The position numbers and the translations under genes are program-made. From NCBI GenBank assembly GCA_947168405.1, contig CAMVLU010000004.1, positions 1 through 39,474 of the forward strand: a stretch of DNA of 39,474 nt, written 5' to 3'. Each line of letters opens with the position of its first letter. Position 1 is the stretch's first letter. This document shows, piece after piece, positions 29,694-39,309 of this stretch. The notes beneath the pieces are model-generated. The model ran no database searches and had not been told where the DNA came from. It saw only the letters and a program-made list of their open reading frames with translations. The DNA is from an uncultured Clostridia bacterium. GTDB lineage: Bacteria > Bacillota_I > Bacilli_A > RF39 > UBA660.

Positions 29694-30695
29694 ATGGATA
29701 AATCAAATAGACAAAATTATAAAGATGATATTTACTACAGACTTTATACAATGAATGATAGAAATATAAGTGTTTTAAAAGAATATTGTGTTTACTTTGA
29801 TATTTCATTAAAAAATTTTTTAGAACATATAGTAAATTATATTAATAGTAATTTTCCAATTCCAGATTATGTAAATATTATTAATAAATTATCAACAATA
29901 ACTGATGATAATTTAGTTATTAAATTTTTAGATTCAATTACTTTTGATTATAAAATATTAAAAAATAATTTAATGGATTACTTTATTAATTTTAGACCTG
30001 ATATTTATTATGCAAATGAAATACTAAAAAATAGAATCTATAATAATTTAAAATTATATGAGACATATAAAGCTAAATTAGAAACACCAAGTAAGTGTGA
30101 TAATGTAAATTTAGATGATCATATGAATAATACTATAATAGATTATATTGAAAGTGATTATACAATAACAAGATACTGTTTTAATAAAAATTTAAGTAAA
30201 ACTTTATTTAAACAATATATTGCTAAAATTAAAACAAAAAAACCTGAATTATATAATAAATTTGTTGAAGCAACAAATAAAAAAGAACAAATAAAAAATG
30301 AAATAATTGAAAATGATGTTTATACAATATTAAATATTATTAAAGAAAACTCTAGCATTTCAATTATAGATTTTCTATTAATTACAAATTATGATGTTTT
30401 TGAATTAGTTGAAGTTGCAGATAGAATCTTATCAATTGAAGATAAAAAATTATTTAGAATGAATGTTAAAGGAATACGTTATATTAATAGATTAAGTGAA
30501 AGTGGACTTGGTAATATATTAAATTCTACTTATACATTTAATATAAATGGCGAACTAATAGAATTATCAGGAAATGATAAAATAGAAATATTCCAATTCT
30601 TAAAAGATAATAATATTCCAGTTTGTAATGATACATGGACTGATGCATGTATTAAATATTTAAATGATGAATTAAAAAAAGGATGTTCAAAATAA
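29694..30695 (+). CDS. Hypothetical protein
   Basis: 333-aa ORF with GGGGGAGAT SD; no recognised domain. Confidence 0.65.
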   Translation: MDKSNRQNYKDDIYYRLYTMNDRNISVLKEYCVYFDISLKNFLEHIVNYINSNFPIPDYVNIINKLSTITDDNLVIKFLDSITFDYKILKNNLMDYFINFRPDIYYANEILKNRIYNNLKLYETYKAKLETPSKCDNVNLDDHMNNTIIDYIESDYTITRYCFNKNLSKTLFKQYIAKIKTKKPELYNKFVEATNKKEQIKNEIIENDVYTILNIIKENSSISIIDFLLITNYDVFELVEVADRILSIEDKKLFRMNVKGIRYINRLSESGLGNILNSTYTFNINGELIELSGNDKIEIFQFLKDNNIPVCNDTWTDACIKYLNDELKKGCSK

Positions 30696-30704
30696 CATCC
30701 TTTT
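30677..30704. terminator. Bidirectional terminator; stop of plus gene inside hairpin
   Basis: AAAAGGATGTT-CAAAAT-AACATCCTTTT. Confidence 0.85.
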
Positions 30705-31833
30705 AATTTTCTTTATATTCAGTTAATTTTATTTTTGTTGTATGTTCTTTACCATCTCTTAAATAAGTAACTGTAATTGTATCTCCAACACTATACTTAT
30801 ATAATTCATATCTTAAATATGCAACATTGCTAATCTTTTCATCATTTAATTTAGTAATTACATCACCTTTTTGTAAATCAGATTTACTAGCACCAGAGTC
30901 TTTAGATATTTCTACAACAACAACTCCTTCTGTGATACTTTCATCTAAAACTATTCTACTTCTATATAAAGAATATGTATCATTTGCATTAACCATACTT
31001 ATTCCAAGCATTGGTCTAACAATTGCTTTTCCTTGTTCTAAATTTTCTATATGGCTCATAGCATATTCAATAGGTATAGCAAATCCCATATTTTCTACTT
31101 CTGTTTGAACAAGTTTTAAAGATATAATTCCAATTACTTCTCCACTTGCGTTTAGTAAAGGTCCACCACTGTTACCAGGATTAACTGCTGCATTTGTTTG
31201 CAATACTTTCATTACATAATCATTAGTATTACCAGATATACTTACAGAAACCATACGATCTTTACCTGATAAAATTCCATCAGTAACTGTTCCACGATAT
31301 TCATATCCTAAAGGGGAACCTATTGTAAATACAGTATCACCTACTTTTGAATTTTCACTTGTTGTAATTACAGCTTTATCTATAACTTCATCTTTATTAA
31401 TTCTAACAACTGCTAAATCGAGGTAAACATCACTTCCTAAAACAGTTCCTTCAATTTCTTTATCATCACTTCTAATTAATGTTATTTTACTTGCTCCATC
31501 AATAACATGATGATTTGTTAAAACATATCCATATTTATCATCTGTTTTATAAACAAATCCAGATCCAGTTGATTGTATTTGATTTTCTTTATAATTTCTA
31601 ATCATCATTACAGCATCATATACTTTTTCAACACTTGCTGACAATGATCCATCATTTACAATAACTGTTCCACTATAAGCACGAACAACACTTCCAGAAG
31701 TTGTTTTAATTTCTTTACCCAAAAGTGAACTAATTTGATCAGAATTAATTGTTAAAAAATACATTAAAACTCCACCTAAAACAAATGCAACAAATAGACC
31801 TAAAACTAAACCAAAATAATTATTTTTTTTCAT
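30703..31833 (-). CDS. Membrane-anchored HtrA/DegP-like S1C serine protease with PDZ domain
   Basis: VLTNHHVIDGA, DLAVVRI, NPGNSGGPLLN catalytic blocks; N-terminal TM; C-terminal PDZ. Confidence 0.95.
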   Translation of the reverse strand: MKKNNYFGLVLGLFVAFVLGGVLMYFLTINSDQISSLLGKEIKTTSGSVVRAYSGTVIVNDGSLSASVEKVYDAVMMIRNYKENQIQSTGSGFVYKTDDKYGYVLTNHHVIDGASKITLIRSDDKEIEGTVLGSDVYLDLAVVRINKDEVIDKAVITTSENSKVGDTVFTIGSPLGYEYRGTVTDGILSGKDRMVSVSISGNTNDYVMKVLQTNAAVNPGNSGGPLLNASGEVIGIISLKLVQTEVENMGFAIPIEYAMSHIENLEQGKAIVRPMLGISMVNANDTYSLYRSRIVLDESITEGVVVVEISKDSGASKSDLQKGDVITKLNDEKISNVAYLRYELYKYSVGDTITVTYLRDGKEHTTKIKLTEYKEN

Positions 31834-32771
31834 TTTACCACCTCATTTATATTTTTTAAATCGTAATAATTTTTTGGAAATCCCATTCCATCTAATACTT
31901 TATCAATTTTAATACTATGTAAATTCATTTCTAAATTCTCTATATTATGTTTTATTTCTTCAATAAAATTAGAAAATTCTTCATCTTTTAACATTCTTTT
32001 TAATACAATTATTAAAGCAAATAAATCATTTTTACCATATATATACTCATCATCCATTATAGGAATATTTAGTAATTTATGATAAACATTATCCTCTAAT
32101 TCTCTTTGTGTTTTATTACAAAAAACTATATCTTCATGTGCACATAGATTACGATAATTTGATAATATTGTCAAGTAATTTGCTAATGTATCAACATCTA
32201 ATCCATAAATATCAGCAATAGACATTTGATCTTCTTTTTTTAATATAGAATATAATTCTCCAACTATTCCAAATGATAATACTTTAACAAGTACCCAAAG
32301 AGGAATATATCCATAATTATTAACATAATGACTTGTTGCTGAATGCTGAGATGCATTAAAGTTAATTTGTCTTTTCATCTTTTTAAGAATATCAACTACT
32401 TGTCTAGACTTTTCTTTATTTGCAGTAAAGTTTTTAGGAACTAAATATTCTTTTTCTCTATATCCATATTTAGAAGATAATTGATAACTAATAATTGATT
32501 TAATATTATTTTCAATTATTAAAATATTTTTAAACAATATATTTCTTAAAGTTCTATCAAATAAAAACATACTATATAATTCTTCAAAAGTAGAACCATC
32601 TATATATCTTCTATCAACATTACTTTTCATAAATAAATGTCTATATCCATTTAAAAAGAAATAGTTTTCACGAAATAAAACATCTTTTGCATATTCAGGA
32701 TTGTCAACCTTTAACCCTTTGGCTTTAAATATATTTATTTGTTCATCAAGGGTTTTAAATTCCTTTTTCAT
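31830..32771 (-). CDS. Abi family (Abi_2/AbiD-AbiF-like) protein
   Basis: YRHLFMK, ENNIKSIISYQLSSKYG, NYRNLCAHEDIVF (RxxxxH HEPN-like motif). Confidence 0.85.
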   Translation of the reverse strand: MKKEFKTLDEQINIFKAKGLKVDNPEYAKDVLFRENYFFLNGYRHLFMKSNVDRRYIDGSTFEELYSMFLFDRTLRNILFKNILIIENNIKSIISYQLSSKYGYREKEYLVPKNFTANKEKSRQVVDILKKMKRQINFNASQHSATSHYVNNYGYIPLWVLVKVLSFGIVGELYSILKKEDQMSIADIYGLDVDTLANYLTILSNYRNLCAHEDIVFCNKTQRELEDNVYHKLLNIPIMDDEYIYGKNDLFALIIVLKRMLKDEEFSNFIEEIKHNIENLEMNLHSIKIDKVLDGMGFPKNYYDLKNINEVVK

Positions 32772-32921
32772 TCTTTTTTTCTCCTACCTAAATAAGTATA
32801 TCACAAATTATGAAAAATTATATGTTTTTTTTGTGAATTTTTTATATACTTTTGAAGAATTACTTATCAAAATAGTAATTTAAAAAAAAAAAATAAATTT
32901 AAATAATATATCTTAAACTAT

Positions 32922-32943
32922 ATCATAAAAATAATTTTATGAT
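32922..32943. repeat. Inverted repeat ATCATAAAA-ATAA-TTTTATGAT upstream of DUF2975 operon
   Basis: 9-bp perfect arms, 4-nt spacer. Confidence 0.5.
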
Positions 32944-33005
32944 TATCAATAAATTTATATTGACAAACAATAAAAATATGATATATTATTTATTGAGGTG
33001 AAATT

Positions 33006-33458
33006 ATGTCAAATTTTAATTTAACTAAAATTATTTCTTATGTATTAAAAATAATATTTATAATCGGAATAATATTAATTCCCTTTATTCCAACTATTTA
33101 TAATTTAATTGGAACTGAAAATTTAAAAGTATTTGCAGATCAAACTATTTTATATCAAATAACTTTATATATTTGTTATCTATTTAGTTTAAGTATTATT
33201 TATATTTTAATTTTAATGTTTTCTAGTATTGATAAAAATGGCCCATTTATTATGAGTACTTCAAAATATTTAAAAATAATATCTTTATTTTTTATAATAT
33301 TATCAATTATTATTTTTATTAAAATACTATTTATTCCAACTATTATATCAATTGCTATATGTGTAATAACTTTTATTGTTAGTTTATGCTTTTACACATT
33401 AAGTGAAATATTTAAAGAAGCAATTAATCATAAAAAGGAGTTGGATTATACAATATGA
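33006..33458 (+). CDS. DUF2975-like membrane protein
   Basis: Four TM segments; FSSIDKNGPFI motif; partner HTH gene overlaps by 4 nt. Confidence 0.75.
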   Translation: MSNFNLTKIISYVLKIIFIIGIILIPFIPTIYNLIGTENLKVFADQTILYQITLYICYLFSLSIIYILILMFSSIDKNGPFIMSTSKYLKIISLFFIILSIIIFIKILFIPTIISIAICVITFIVSLCFYTLSEIFKEAINHKKELDYTI

Positions 33459-33658
33459 TAGTAGTAAATTTAGATGTCATGATGGCTAAAAGAAAAATGA
33501 GTTTAAATGAGCTTAGTAAACAAACAGGAATTACAACCACTAACCTATCTATTTTAAAAACAAATAAAGCAAGAGCTATAAGATTTTCTACATTAGATAT
33601 TATTTGTAAAGTACTGAATTGTAGTCCAAAAGATATATTAGAATATAAGGAGGATTAA
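33455..33658 (+). CDS. Small XRE-family (YozG-like) HTH regulator
   Basis: MIVVNLDVMMAKRKMSLNELSKQTGITTTNLSILKTNKARAIRFSTLDIICKVLNCSPKDILEYKED. Confidence 0.92.
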   Translation: MIVVNLDVMMAKRKMSLNELSKQTGITTTNLSILKTNKARAIRFSTLDIICKVLNCSPKDILEYKED

Positions 33659-33659
33659 A

Positions 33660-34871
33660 ATGGATTTTAATGATATAAAAGAATCATATCAAAAATATGA
33701 TTTAAAATTTTTAACTACAACAACTTTAATTACAACATTAATTATTACGATTATTTTTAATTTAAATATTGATTTTTATTTAAGAGGATTTATTATTCCA
33801 ATTATTTTAGTTTTAATTAATTATATTTTAAATTTGAAATATAGTATAATTAAAACTAATAATAAAAATTATAGATTATTAATACCTATTTTATTTAAAG
33901 TAGATAGCAGTAATATATTTTTAAATATTATTATTTTACCAATTATAATAACTTATTTTATACTATCTCTTTTAAATAAAAATATTAGTAAAAAATTATT
34001 TATCTTATTTATTGAAGATATTCCTAGTAGATTATTTACTAATTTAAACAAATTAGATAGTATATGGAAAGAAAAAACTAAAAAAAATAAAATATTTTAT
34101 ATAATAATAGGTATTTTAATAGGTATTCCAATTTGTTGTTTAATGATATCTCTTTTATCAAGTGCTGATTCTTACTTTGAGTATTTTATTCATCATATTC
34201 TGGATAATATATTTAATGTAATAGATATAGAATTTATTATAAAAAATATCTTTATTATCATTATAGTATTTATTTTAACATTTAGTATATTTATAAATTA
34301 CATGTTAAAAAGAAAAGAAGTAAAAGAAGAAATAAAATATATTAATGTTCCAAGTACAATTATTTCAACTATATTAATTCTTTTAAATTTAGTATTTGGG
34401 TTATTTATAATAGCAGAAATATCTAAATTAACAACTAATTTTTTACATATTCCAAGTGAATATACATATGCAAGCTATGCTAGAGAAGGATTTTTTCAAT
34501 TATTATTTATTACAAGTATTAATTATATAATAACAATATTTATTCTTTATAAAACAAAATTAAAAGATAATAAACTTATTAAAACATTATTGCTTATTTT
34601 AATTGGATTTTCAATTTTATTAATATTCAATTCTTATTATAGAATGATACTTTATATAAATGCATATACATTTACAATACTAAGACTTCAAGTAACATTA
34701 TTTTTATTGTTAGAATTAATTTACTTTGTTATATTAATTAACAATATAGTAAAAAATGATTATTTAAATAAATTTAAGTTATATTCAAGACTTGCTTTAA
34801 TATTTTATATTTTAAATCTATATTTATGTAATGAACAATTTATTAATGTTATAAATAATTTGATAAAATAA
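33660..34871 (+). CDS. DUF4173/DUF4153-like polytopic membrane protein
   Basis: Many TMs; TYASYAREGFFQLLFITSIN motif. Confidence 0.8.
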   Translation: MDFNDIKESYQKYDLKFLTTTTLITTLIITIIFNLNIDFYLRGFIIPIILVLINYILNLKYSIIKTNNKNYRLLIPILFKVDSSNIFLNIIILPIIITYFILSLLNKNISKKLFILFIEDIPSRLFTNLNKLDSIWKEKTKKNKIFYIIIGILIGIPICCLMISLLSSADSYFEYFIHHILDNIFNVIDIEFIIKNIFIIIIVFILTFSIFINYMLKRKEVKEEIKYINVPSTIISTILILLNLVFGLFIIAEISKLTTNFLHIPSEYTYASYAREGFFQLLFITSINYIITIFILYKTKLKDNKLIKTLLLILIGFSILLIFNSYYRMILYINAYTFTILRLQVTLFLLLELIYFVILINNIVKNDYLNKFKLYSRLALIFYILNLYLCNEQFINVINNLIK

Positions 34872-34895
34872 AAAGATTCTATTTTGAATCTTTTT
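34870..34895. terminator. Bidirectional terminator
   Basis: AAAAAGATTC-TATTTT-GAATCTTTTT. Confidence 0.85.
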
Positions 34896-35490
34896 TATTA
34901 GATATTTTTTTTACTTCAACTATATCAGCATCAGTTATTTTTTCTTTTTTCTTACTAGTATTCTTATAACTTTTTCCATTAAATATATAACCTATTATTT
35001 CTAAAACAGCATATACCATTAAAACTATTCCTATTGCTTTAAAAGCTAAATTAGATTCTAAAATAGTATATAATCCTCCTGCAATTAATAAAATTGATAA
35101 AATGATTGATACCCAAAATTTACTAAATCTTTTATCTAAATTAAATGATAATATTAATCTATTAATTCCAGAATATAATATCCATCCACCTATTATTAAT
35201 CTGATAAAGGCTTCAACAACACCTGCTAAAAATATACATACTATTCCTAAAATACTTAATACAAGTCCTACAACCATTTCTGTAGATGAAGTATAATTAT
35301 CTTTTTTTACATCTAAATAGTTTTTAACACATTTAAAAAGTCCTATAGCTACTAATAAACCTCCAAAAATATAAGTAGTAAATATAACTACTTCTTTAGG
35401 ATTAGTATACATAACTGCTCCTAAAATTAAAAATAAAATTGAACTTACTAAAACAAAAACATTTGAATAATTTTTTATACTTATTTTCAT
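34879..35490 (-). CDS. DUF308 (HdeD-like) membrane protein
   Basis: Six TM segments, repeated LxGxL..I.G pattern. Confidence 0.7.
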   Translation of the reverse strand: MKISIKNYSNVFVLVSSILFLILGAVMYTNPKEVVIFTTYIFGGLLVAIGLFKCVKNYLDVKKDNYTSSTEMVVGLVLSILGIVCIFLAGVVEAFIRLIIGGWILYSGINRLILSFNLDKRFSKFWVSIILSILLIAGGLYTILESNLAFKAIGIVLMVYAVLEIIGYIFNGKSYKNTSKKKEKITDADIVEVKKISNKKDSK

Positions 35491-35571
35491 ATAACCTCAC
35501 TTAATTTAAATTATACTATAAATTTAGATGATTAATCAATATATTTATTAAATTTTTAACATATAATTACA

Positions 35572-35621
35572 TATATCGTATATTTAAAAAAATACTTGAA
35601 AAATTTCAAATTTACGATATA
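35572..35621. repeat. Inverted repeat TATATCGTA...TACGATATA flanking a promoter
   Basis: 9-bp perfect arms at 35572-35580 and 35613-35621; second arm overlaps TATACT -10. Confidence 0.6.
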
Positions 35622-35623
35622 CT
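35596..35623 (+). promoter_or_regulatory. Sigma-A-like promoter for DUF975 gene
   Basis: TTGAAA - 16 nt - TATACT. Confidence 0.55.
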
Positions 35624-35667
35624 ATATGTAGATATATATCTATGTATCGGGAAGGAGTATTTTTAAA

Positions 35668-36309
35668 ATGAACAGAAAGGAAATTAAGGAGTTAGCTAAG
35701 ACTAAAATCAAAGGTAATCTTTGGACTTTACTTTGGCCAGCATTAGCAATTGGTGCTGTTGGAGGAATTTTATCTACAATACTTACTCCAAAAGCAAGTG
35801 TTGATGCAACTACTGGAGCTGTTAGTTATGCACAAGTTCCTGTTGTAAACGTAATTCTTTTATTAGTAGTTGGTATTATTTTAGGAATTGCTACAGTTGC
35901 TTACAAAAAATATGTTCTTAATTTTGCAAGAACTGGAAAATGTGATTTCAAAGACATACTAGATTGCATGAAAGAAAAATGGATTAACATTCTTGTTTCA
36001 GAAATTTTAGTTGGAATAATTGTTTCAATAGCTTCAATTGTTGTTATTCCTGGAATTATCTTAGCTTTTGCTTATACTATGGTTCCATATCTAGTTATCG
36101 ACACTGATTTAGGTGCTACTGATGCTATGAAAGAAAGCCGTCGTATAATGAAAGGTTACAAAATGGATTATTTTGTATTCCAATTAAGTTTCATTGGATG
36201 GGGATTACTTGCTGGATTAACATTTGGTATACTATTAATATGGTTAGCACCATATATGAGTGTTGCAGAAGCAATTTACTATGATAAATTAAAAGAAAAA
36301 CAAAAATAG
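35668..36309 (+). CDS. DUF975-like integral membrane protein
   Basis: MNRKEIKELAKTKIKGNLWTLLWPAL... SRRIMKGYKMDYFVFQLSFIGWGLLAGLTFGI; GAAGGAG SD. Confidence 0.88.
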   Translation: MNRKEIKELAKTKIKGNLWTLLWPALAIGAVGGILSTILTPKASVDATTGAVSYAQVPVVNVILLLVVGIILGIATVAYKKYVLNFARTGKCDFKDILDCMKEKWINILVSEILVGIIVSIASIVVIPGIILAFAYTMVPYLVIDTDLGATDAMKESRRIMKGYKMDYFVFQLSFIGWGLLAGLTFGILLIWLAPYMSVAEAIYYDKLKEKQK

Positions 36310-36316
36310 TAAAATA

Positions 36317-36345
36317 GAAGAATTACAACTGGTAATTCTTCTTTT
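36317..36345 (+). terminator. Terminator of DUF975 gene
   Basis: GAAGAATTAC-AACTG-GTAATTCTTC-TTTTA. Confidence 0.8.
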
Positions 36346-36380
36346 ATTATGTTAAAATATCTTTTTGTAAGGAAGAGATT

Positions 36381-37055
36381 ATGAAAAGATTAACAGAAGA
36401 AGAAGCATTGAAATTATTACTTCAAAATATTAAAGATAAAAAAGAATTAAATTTACCAGAAAACAAATGGATTCTTCATAGTATTTATGTTGGAGAAGCA
36501 GCCAAAAGAATTGCTAAAGCAATAAAAATAAATTCAGATAAAGCAGCTGCATTTGGATATATTCATGATATAGGAAGAAGAATAAATCATTCTAATCATC
36601 CAATAGAAGGATATAATTATCTAAATAATTTAGGATATATAGAAGAAGCAAGATATTGTTTAACTCATTCTTTTATTGATAATGATATTAATAAAACTGC
36701 TGGAGGAGGTCCAAAAGATACAGAAAGTTATGATTTTATTAATAACTTTTTACAAAATAACAATCATAATATATATGATAATATAATACAACTATGTGAT
36801 TTATTTTGTTTAGAAACAGGATTTACAACTATTGAAAATAGATTACTTGATATATATTCAAGAAAAGGTGTATTTGATAATTCATATGATCATTATCTAG
36901 CAGTAATGGATTTAAAAAAAAGAATAGAAAAAGGATTACAATATAGTTTATATACTTTATTTCCAGAAATAAAAGAAATTAATAACATTGAAGATGATTC
37001 AAGAAAATTAAAAGAATTATTGCAAAAGGATATAAAAATATATATATTAAAATAG
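36381..37055 (+). CDS. HD-domain phosphohydrolase
   Basis: LHSIYVGEAAKRIAKAI...GYIHDIGRRINHSNHPIEG...CLTHSF. Confidence 0.88.
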   Translation: MKRLTEEEALKLLLQNIKDKKELNLPENKWILHSIYVGEAAKRIAKAIKINSDKAAAFGYIHDIGRRINHSNHPIEGYNYLNNLGYIEEARYCLTHSFIDNDINKTAGGGPKDTESYDFINNFLQNNNHNIYDNIIQLCDLFCLETGFTTIENRLLDIYSRKGVFDNSYDHYLAVMDLKKRIEKGLQYSLYTLFPEIKEINNIEDDSRKLKELLQKDIKIYILK

Positions 37056-37064
37056 AGGTGAATA

Positions 37065-38651
37065 ATGACAGATTACGAAATTAATAAAAAAGCTAAATTA
37101 AAACCAATTAAAGAAGTTGCTAAAAAGTTAAATATCAAAGAAAAAGAATTAATTCCTTATGGTAATTATATGGCTAAATTAAATATTAAAAAAACTAGTA
37201 ATAAAAAAGGAAAATTAATTCTTGTAACTTCAACTAACCCTACTCCATATGGAGAAGGAAAAACTACTTTAGCAATTGGATTAAATGATGCCATGAATAG
37301 ATATGGTAAAAAGTCTGTTGCTGTTTTAAGAGAACCTTCTTTAGGACCTGTATTTGGTAGTAAAGGTGGCGCAACTGGAGGAGGAAAAAGTCAAGTTGCA
37401 CCCATGAATGAAATAAATCTTCATTTTACAGGAGATTTTCATGCTATAACATCAGCTAATAATTTAATATCAGCAATTATAGATAATCATATTTATTTTG
37501 GAAACAAATTAGAAATAGATAAAGTTTATTTTACAAGATGTCTTGATGTAAATGATAGGTCATTAAGAAAAATAAATACTAAACTTCGAGAAGATTGTTT
37601 TACAATTACAGCTGCTTCTGAAATAATGGCTATATTTACTTTATCAAAAGATTTAAATGATTTAAAAGAAAGACTTGATAATATCTTAATTGGAAAAAGC
37701 AAAAAAGGAAAAGATATTTATTTAAAAGATCTTGGAGGAACTGGGGCTGTTGTTGCTTTACTTAAAGATGCTATGAAACCAAATTTAGTTCAATCTTTAG
37801 AAAATAATCCTGTAATTATTCATGGAGGACCTTTTGCAAACATTGCTCATGGATGTAATTCTATAATTGCAACTAATTTAGGGTTATCACTTGCTGATTA
37901 TGTTATAACTGAAGCTGGATTTGGTAGTGACTGTGGAGCTTTAAAATTCTTAGATATAAAAAGTAAAGACAATAATTTATATCCTGATTTAATAATTTTA
38001 AATGCTACTATTAGAAGTTTAAAATATCATGGAAATGGTAACTTACAAGAAGGAATTAGTAACTTAGAATTTCATATAAAGAATATGCAAAAATATACAG
38101 ACAATTTATTAGTTATCTTAAATAAATTTAATGATGATAGCAAATATGATATAAAATATGTAAATGATTTTTGTAATTCATTAAATTGTAAAATGTTAAT
38201 AAGTAATATGTATAAAAATGGTAGTAAAAATACTAAAGAATTAGTAGATAATATTATAGAATATACAAATAAAAATAATACTAAACATTTCAAAATATAT
38301 AATAAAAATGATTCTATTATAGAAAAAATAGATAAATTTTGTAAAAATATGTATGGAGTAAAAAATATTATTTATAAAGATAATTTAAAAGATGAATTAA
38401 ATAATCTCGATAAAAAATATCAAAGTTATAATATTTGTATATCTAAAACTCCAGTATCTATAACTGATAATGCTAAAATTCTTGGATATCCAAAAAACTT
38501 TGATATGACTGTTACAGGTTATAAAATTAATAATGGTTCTAAATTTATTACTATATTAATGGGTGATGTAATGACGATGCCAGGTCTTATAAAAAACGCT
38601 AATTACTTTAACATAGACGTAATAGATGATGAAATAATTGGAATATTTTAA
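37065..38651 (+). CDS. fhs: Formate--tetrahydrofolate ligase
   Basis: TPYGEGKTT, LREPSLGPVFGSKGGATGGGKSQVAPM, NLHFTGDFHAIT. Confidence 0.97.
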   Translation: MTDYEINKKAKLKPIKEVAKKLNIKEKELIPYGNYMAKLNIKKTSNKKGKLILVTSTNPTPYGEGKTTLAIGLNDAMNRYGKKSVAVLREPSLGPVFGSKGGATGGGKSQVAPMNEINLHFTGDFHAITSANNLISAIIDNHIYFGNKLEIDKVYFTRCLDVNDRSLRKINTKLREDCFTITAASEIMAIFTLSKDLNDLKERLDNILIGKSKKGKDIYLKDLGGTGAVVALLKDAMKPNLVQSLENNPVIIHGGPFANIAHGCNSIIATNLGLSLADYVITEAGFGSDCGALKFLDIKSKDNNLYPDLIILNATIRSLKYHGNGNLQEGISNLEFHIKNMQKYTDNLLVILNKFNDDSKYDIKYVNDFCNSLNCKMLISNMYKNGSKNTKELVDNIIEYTNKNNTKHFKIYNKNDSIIEKIDKFCKNMYGVKNIIYKDNLKDELNNLDKKYQSYNICISKTPVSITDNAKILGYPKNFDMTVTGYKINNGSKFITILMGDVMTMPGLIKNANYFNIDVIDDEIIGIF

Positions 38652-38678
38652 AAAAAAAGCAAATCATTGCTTTTTTTT
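38651..38678. terminator. Bidirectional terminator
   Basis: AAAAAAAAGCAA-AATCA-TTGCTTTTTTTT (overlapping one base in loop assignment). Confidence 0.8.
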
Positions 38679-39309
38679 ATTTAAATATACTATTTATAAA
38701 ATTATTAATAATATCTACCATTGGTTGATTTATACAAATAAAGCCAAATACTGCTCCACATAAACCTCCTATTAAATGAGAATCATGTGCAATATGATCT
38801 TTTTTTCTTAAACTTTTAATTTCATCAATAATATAAAATAATATTATTAATACTAAAGTAATAGGAATTTTCTTTTCTGTAATATTAACAAAAGCACTTA
38901 AAACAGTAAGCATAAATGATATACAACTAGCACCTTTAAGCCAAGCTTTACCTTTAATAAAATTAAATATTCCAACAACTAAAGCTGTTATTAAAATCAT
39001 TATTAAATAATTAATAGATCCATATTTTTCTTCTATTAAAGGTCCAAGTAACAATATTTTTAAATAATTACTAGATAAATGATTCCAATCAGCATGTCCT
39101 AATATATGAGTAAAAAATCTAATATAAGTTAAAGGATTTAATAAAGAAGCTCTTTCAGTTGAAAAGAATAATCTTGTTGTTTTTCCTTTAGATATTTTAT
39201 CTAATAATAACACAAATAAAGAAATAAAAAACATAGTTAAAGTAACAAAAGCATTATAATCAAAATAATCTAATATATTAAAATTTTGAATATTCATAAA
39301 ACTCTCCAA
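38677..39309 (-). CDS. Rhomboid-family intramembrane serine protease-like protein
   Basis: FTHILGHADWNHLSSNYLKILLLGPLIEEKYG, WLKGASCISFM, HDSHLIGGLCGAVFGF. Likely start MNIQNF downstream of the ORF start. Confidence 0.85.
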   Translation of the reverse strand: MESFMNIQNFNILDYFDYNAFVTLTMFFISLFVLLLDKISKGKTTRLFFSTERASLLNPLTYIRFFTHILGHADWNHLSSNYLKILLLGPLIEEKYGSINYLIMILITALVVGIFNFIKGKAWLKGASCISFMLTVLSAFVNITEKKIPITLVLIILFYIIDEIKSLRKKDHIAHDSHLIGGLCGAVFGFICINQPMVDIINNFINSIFK

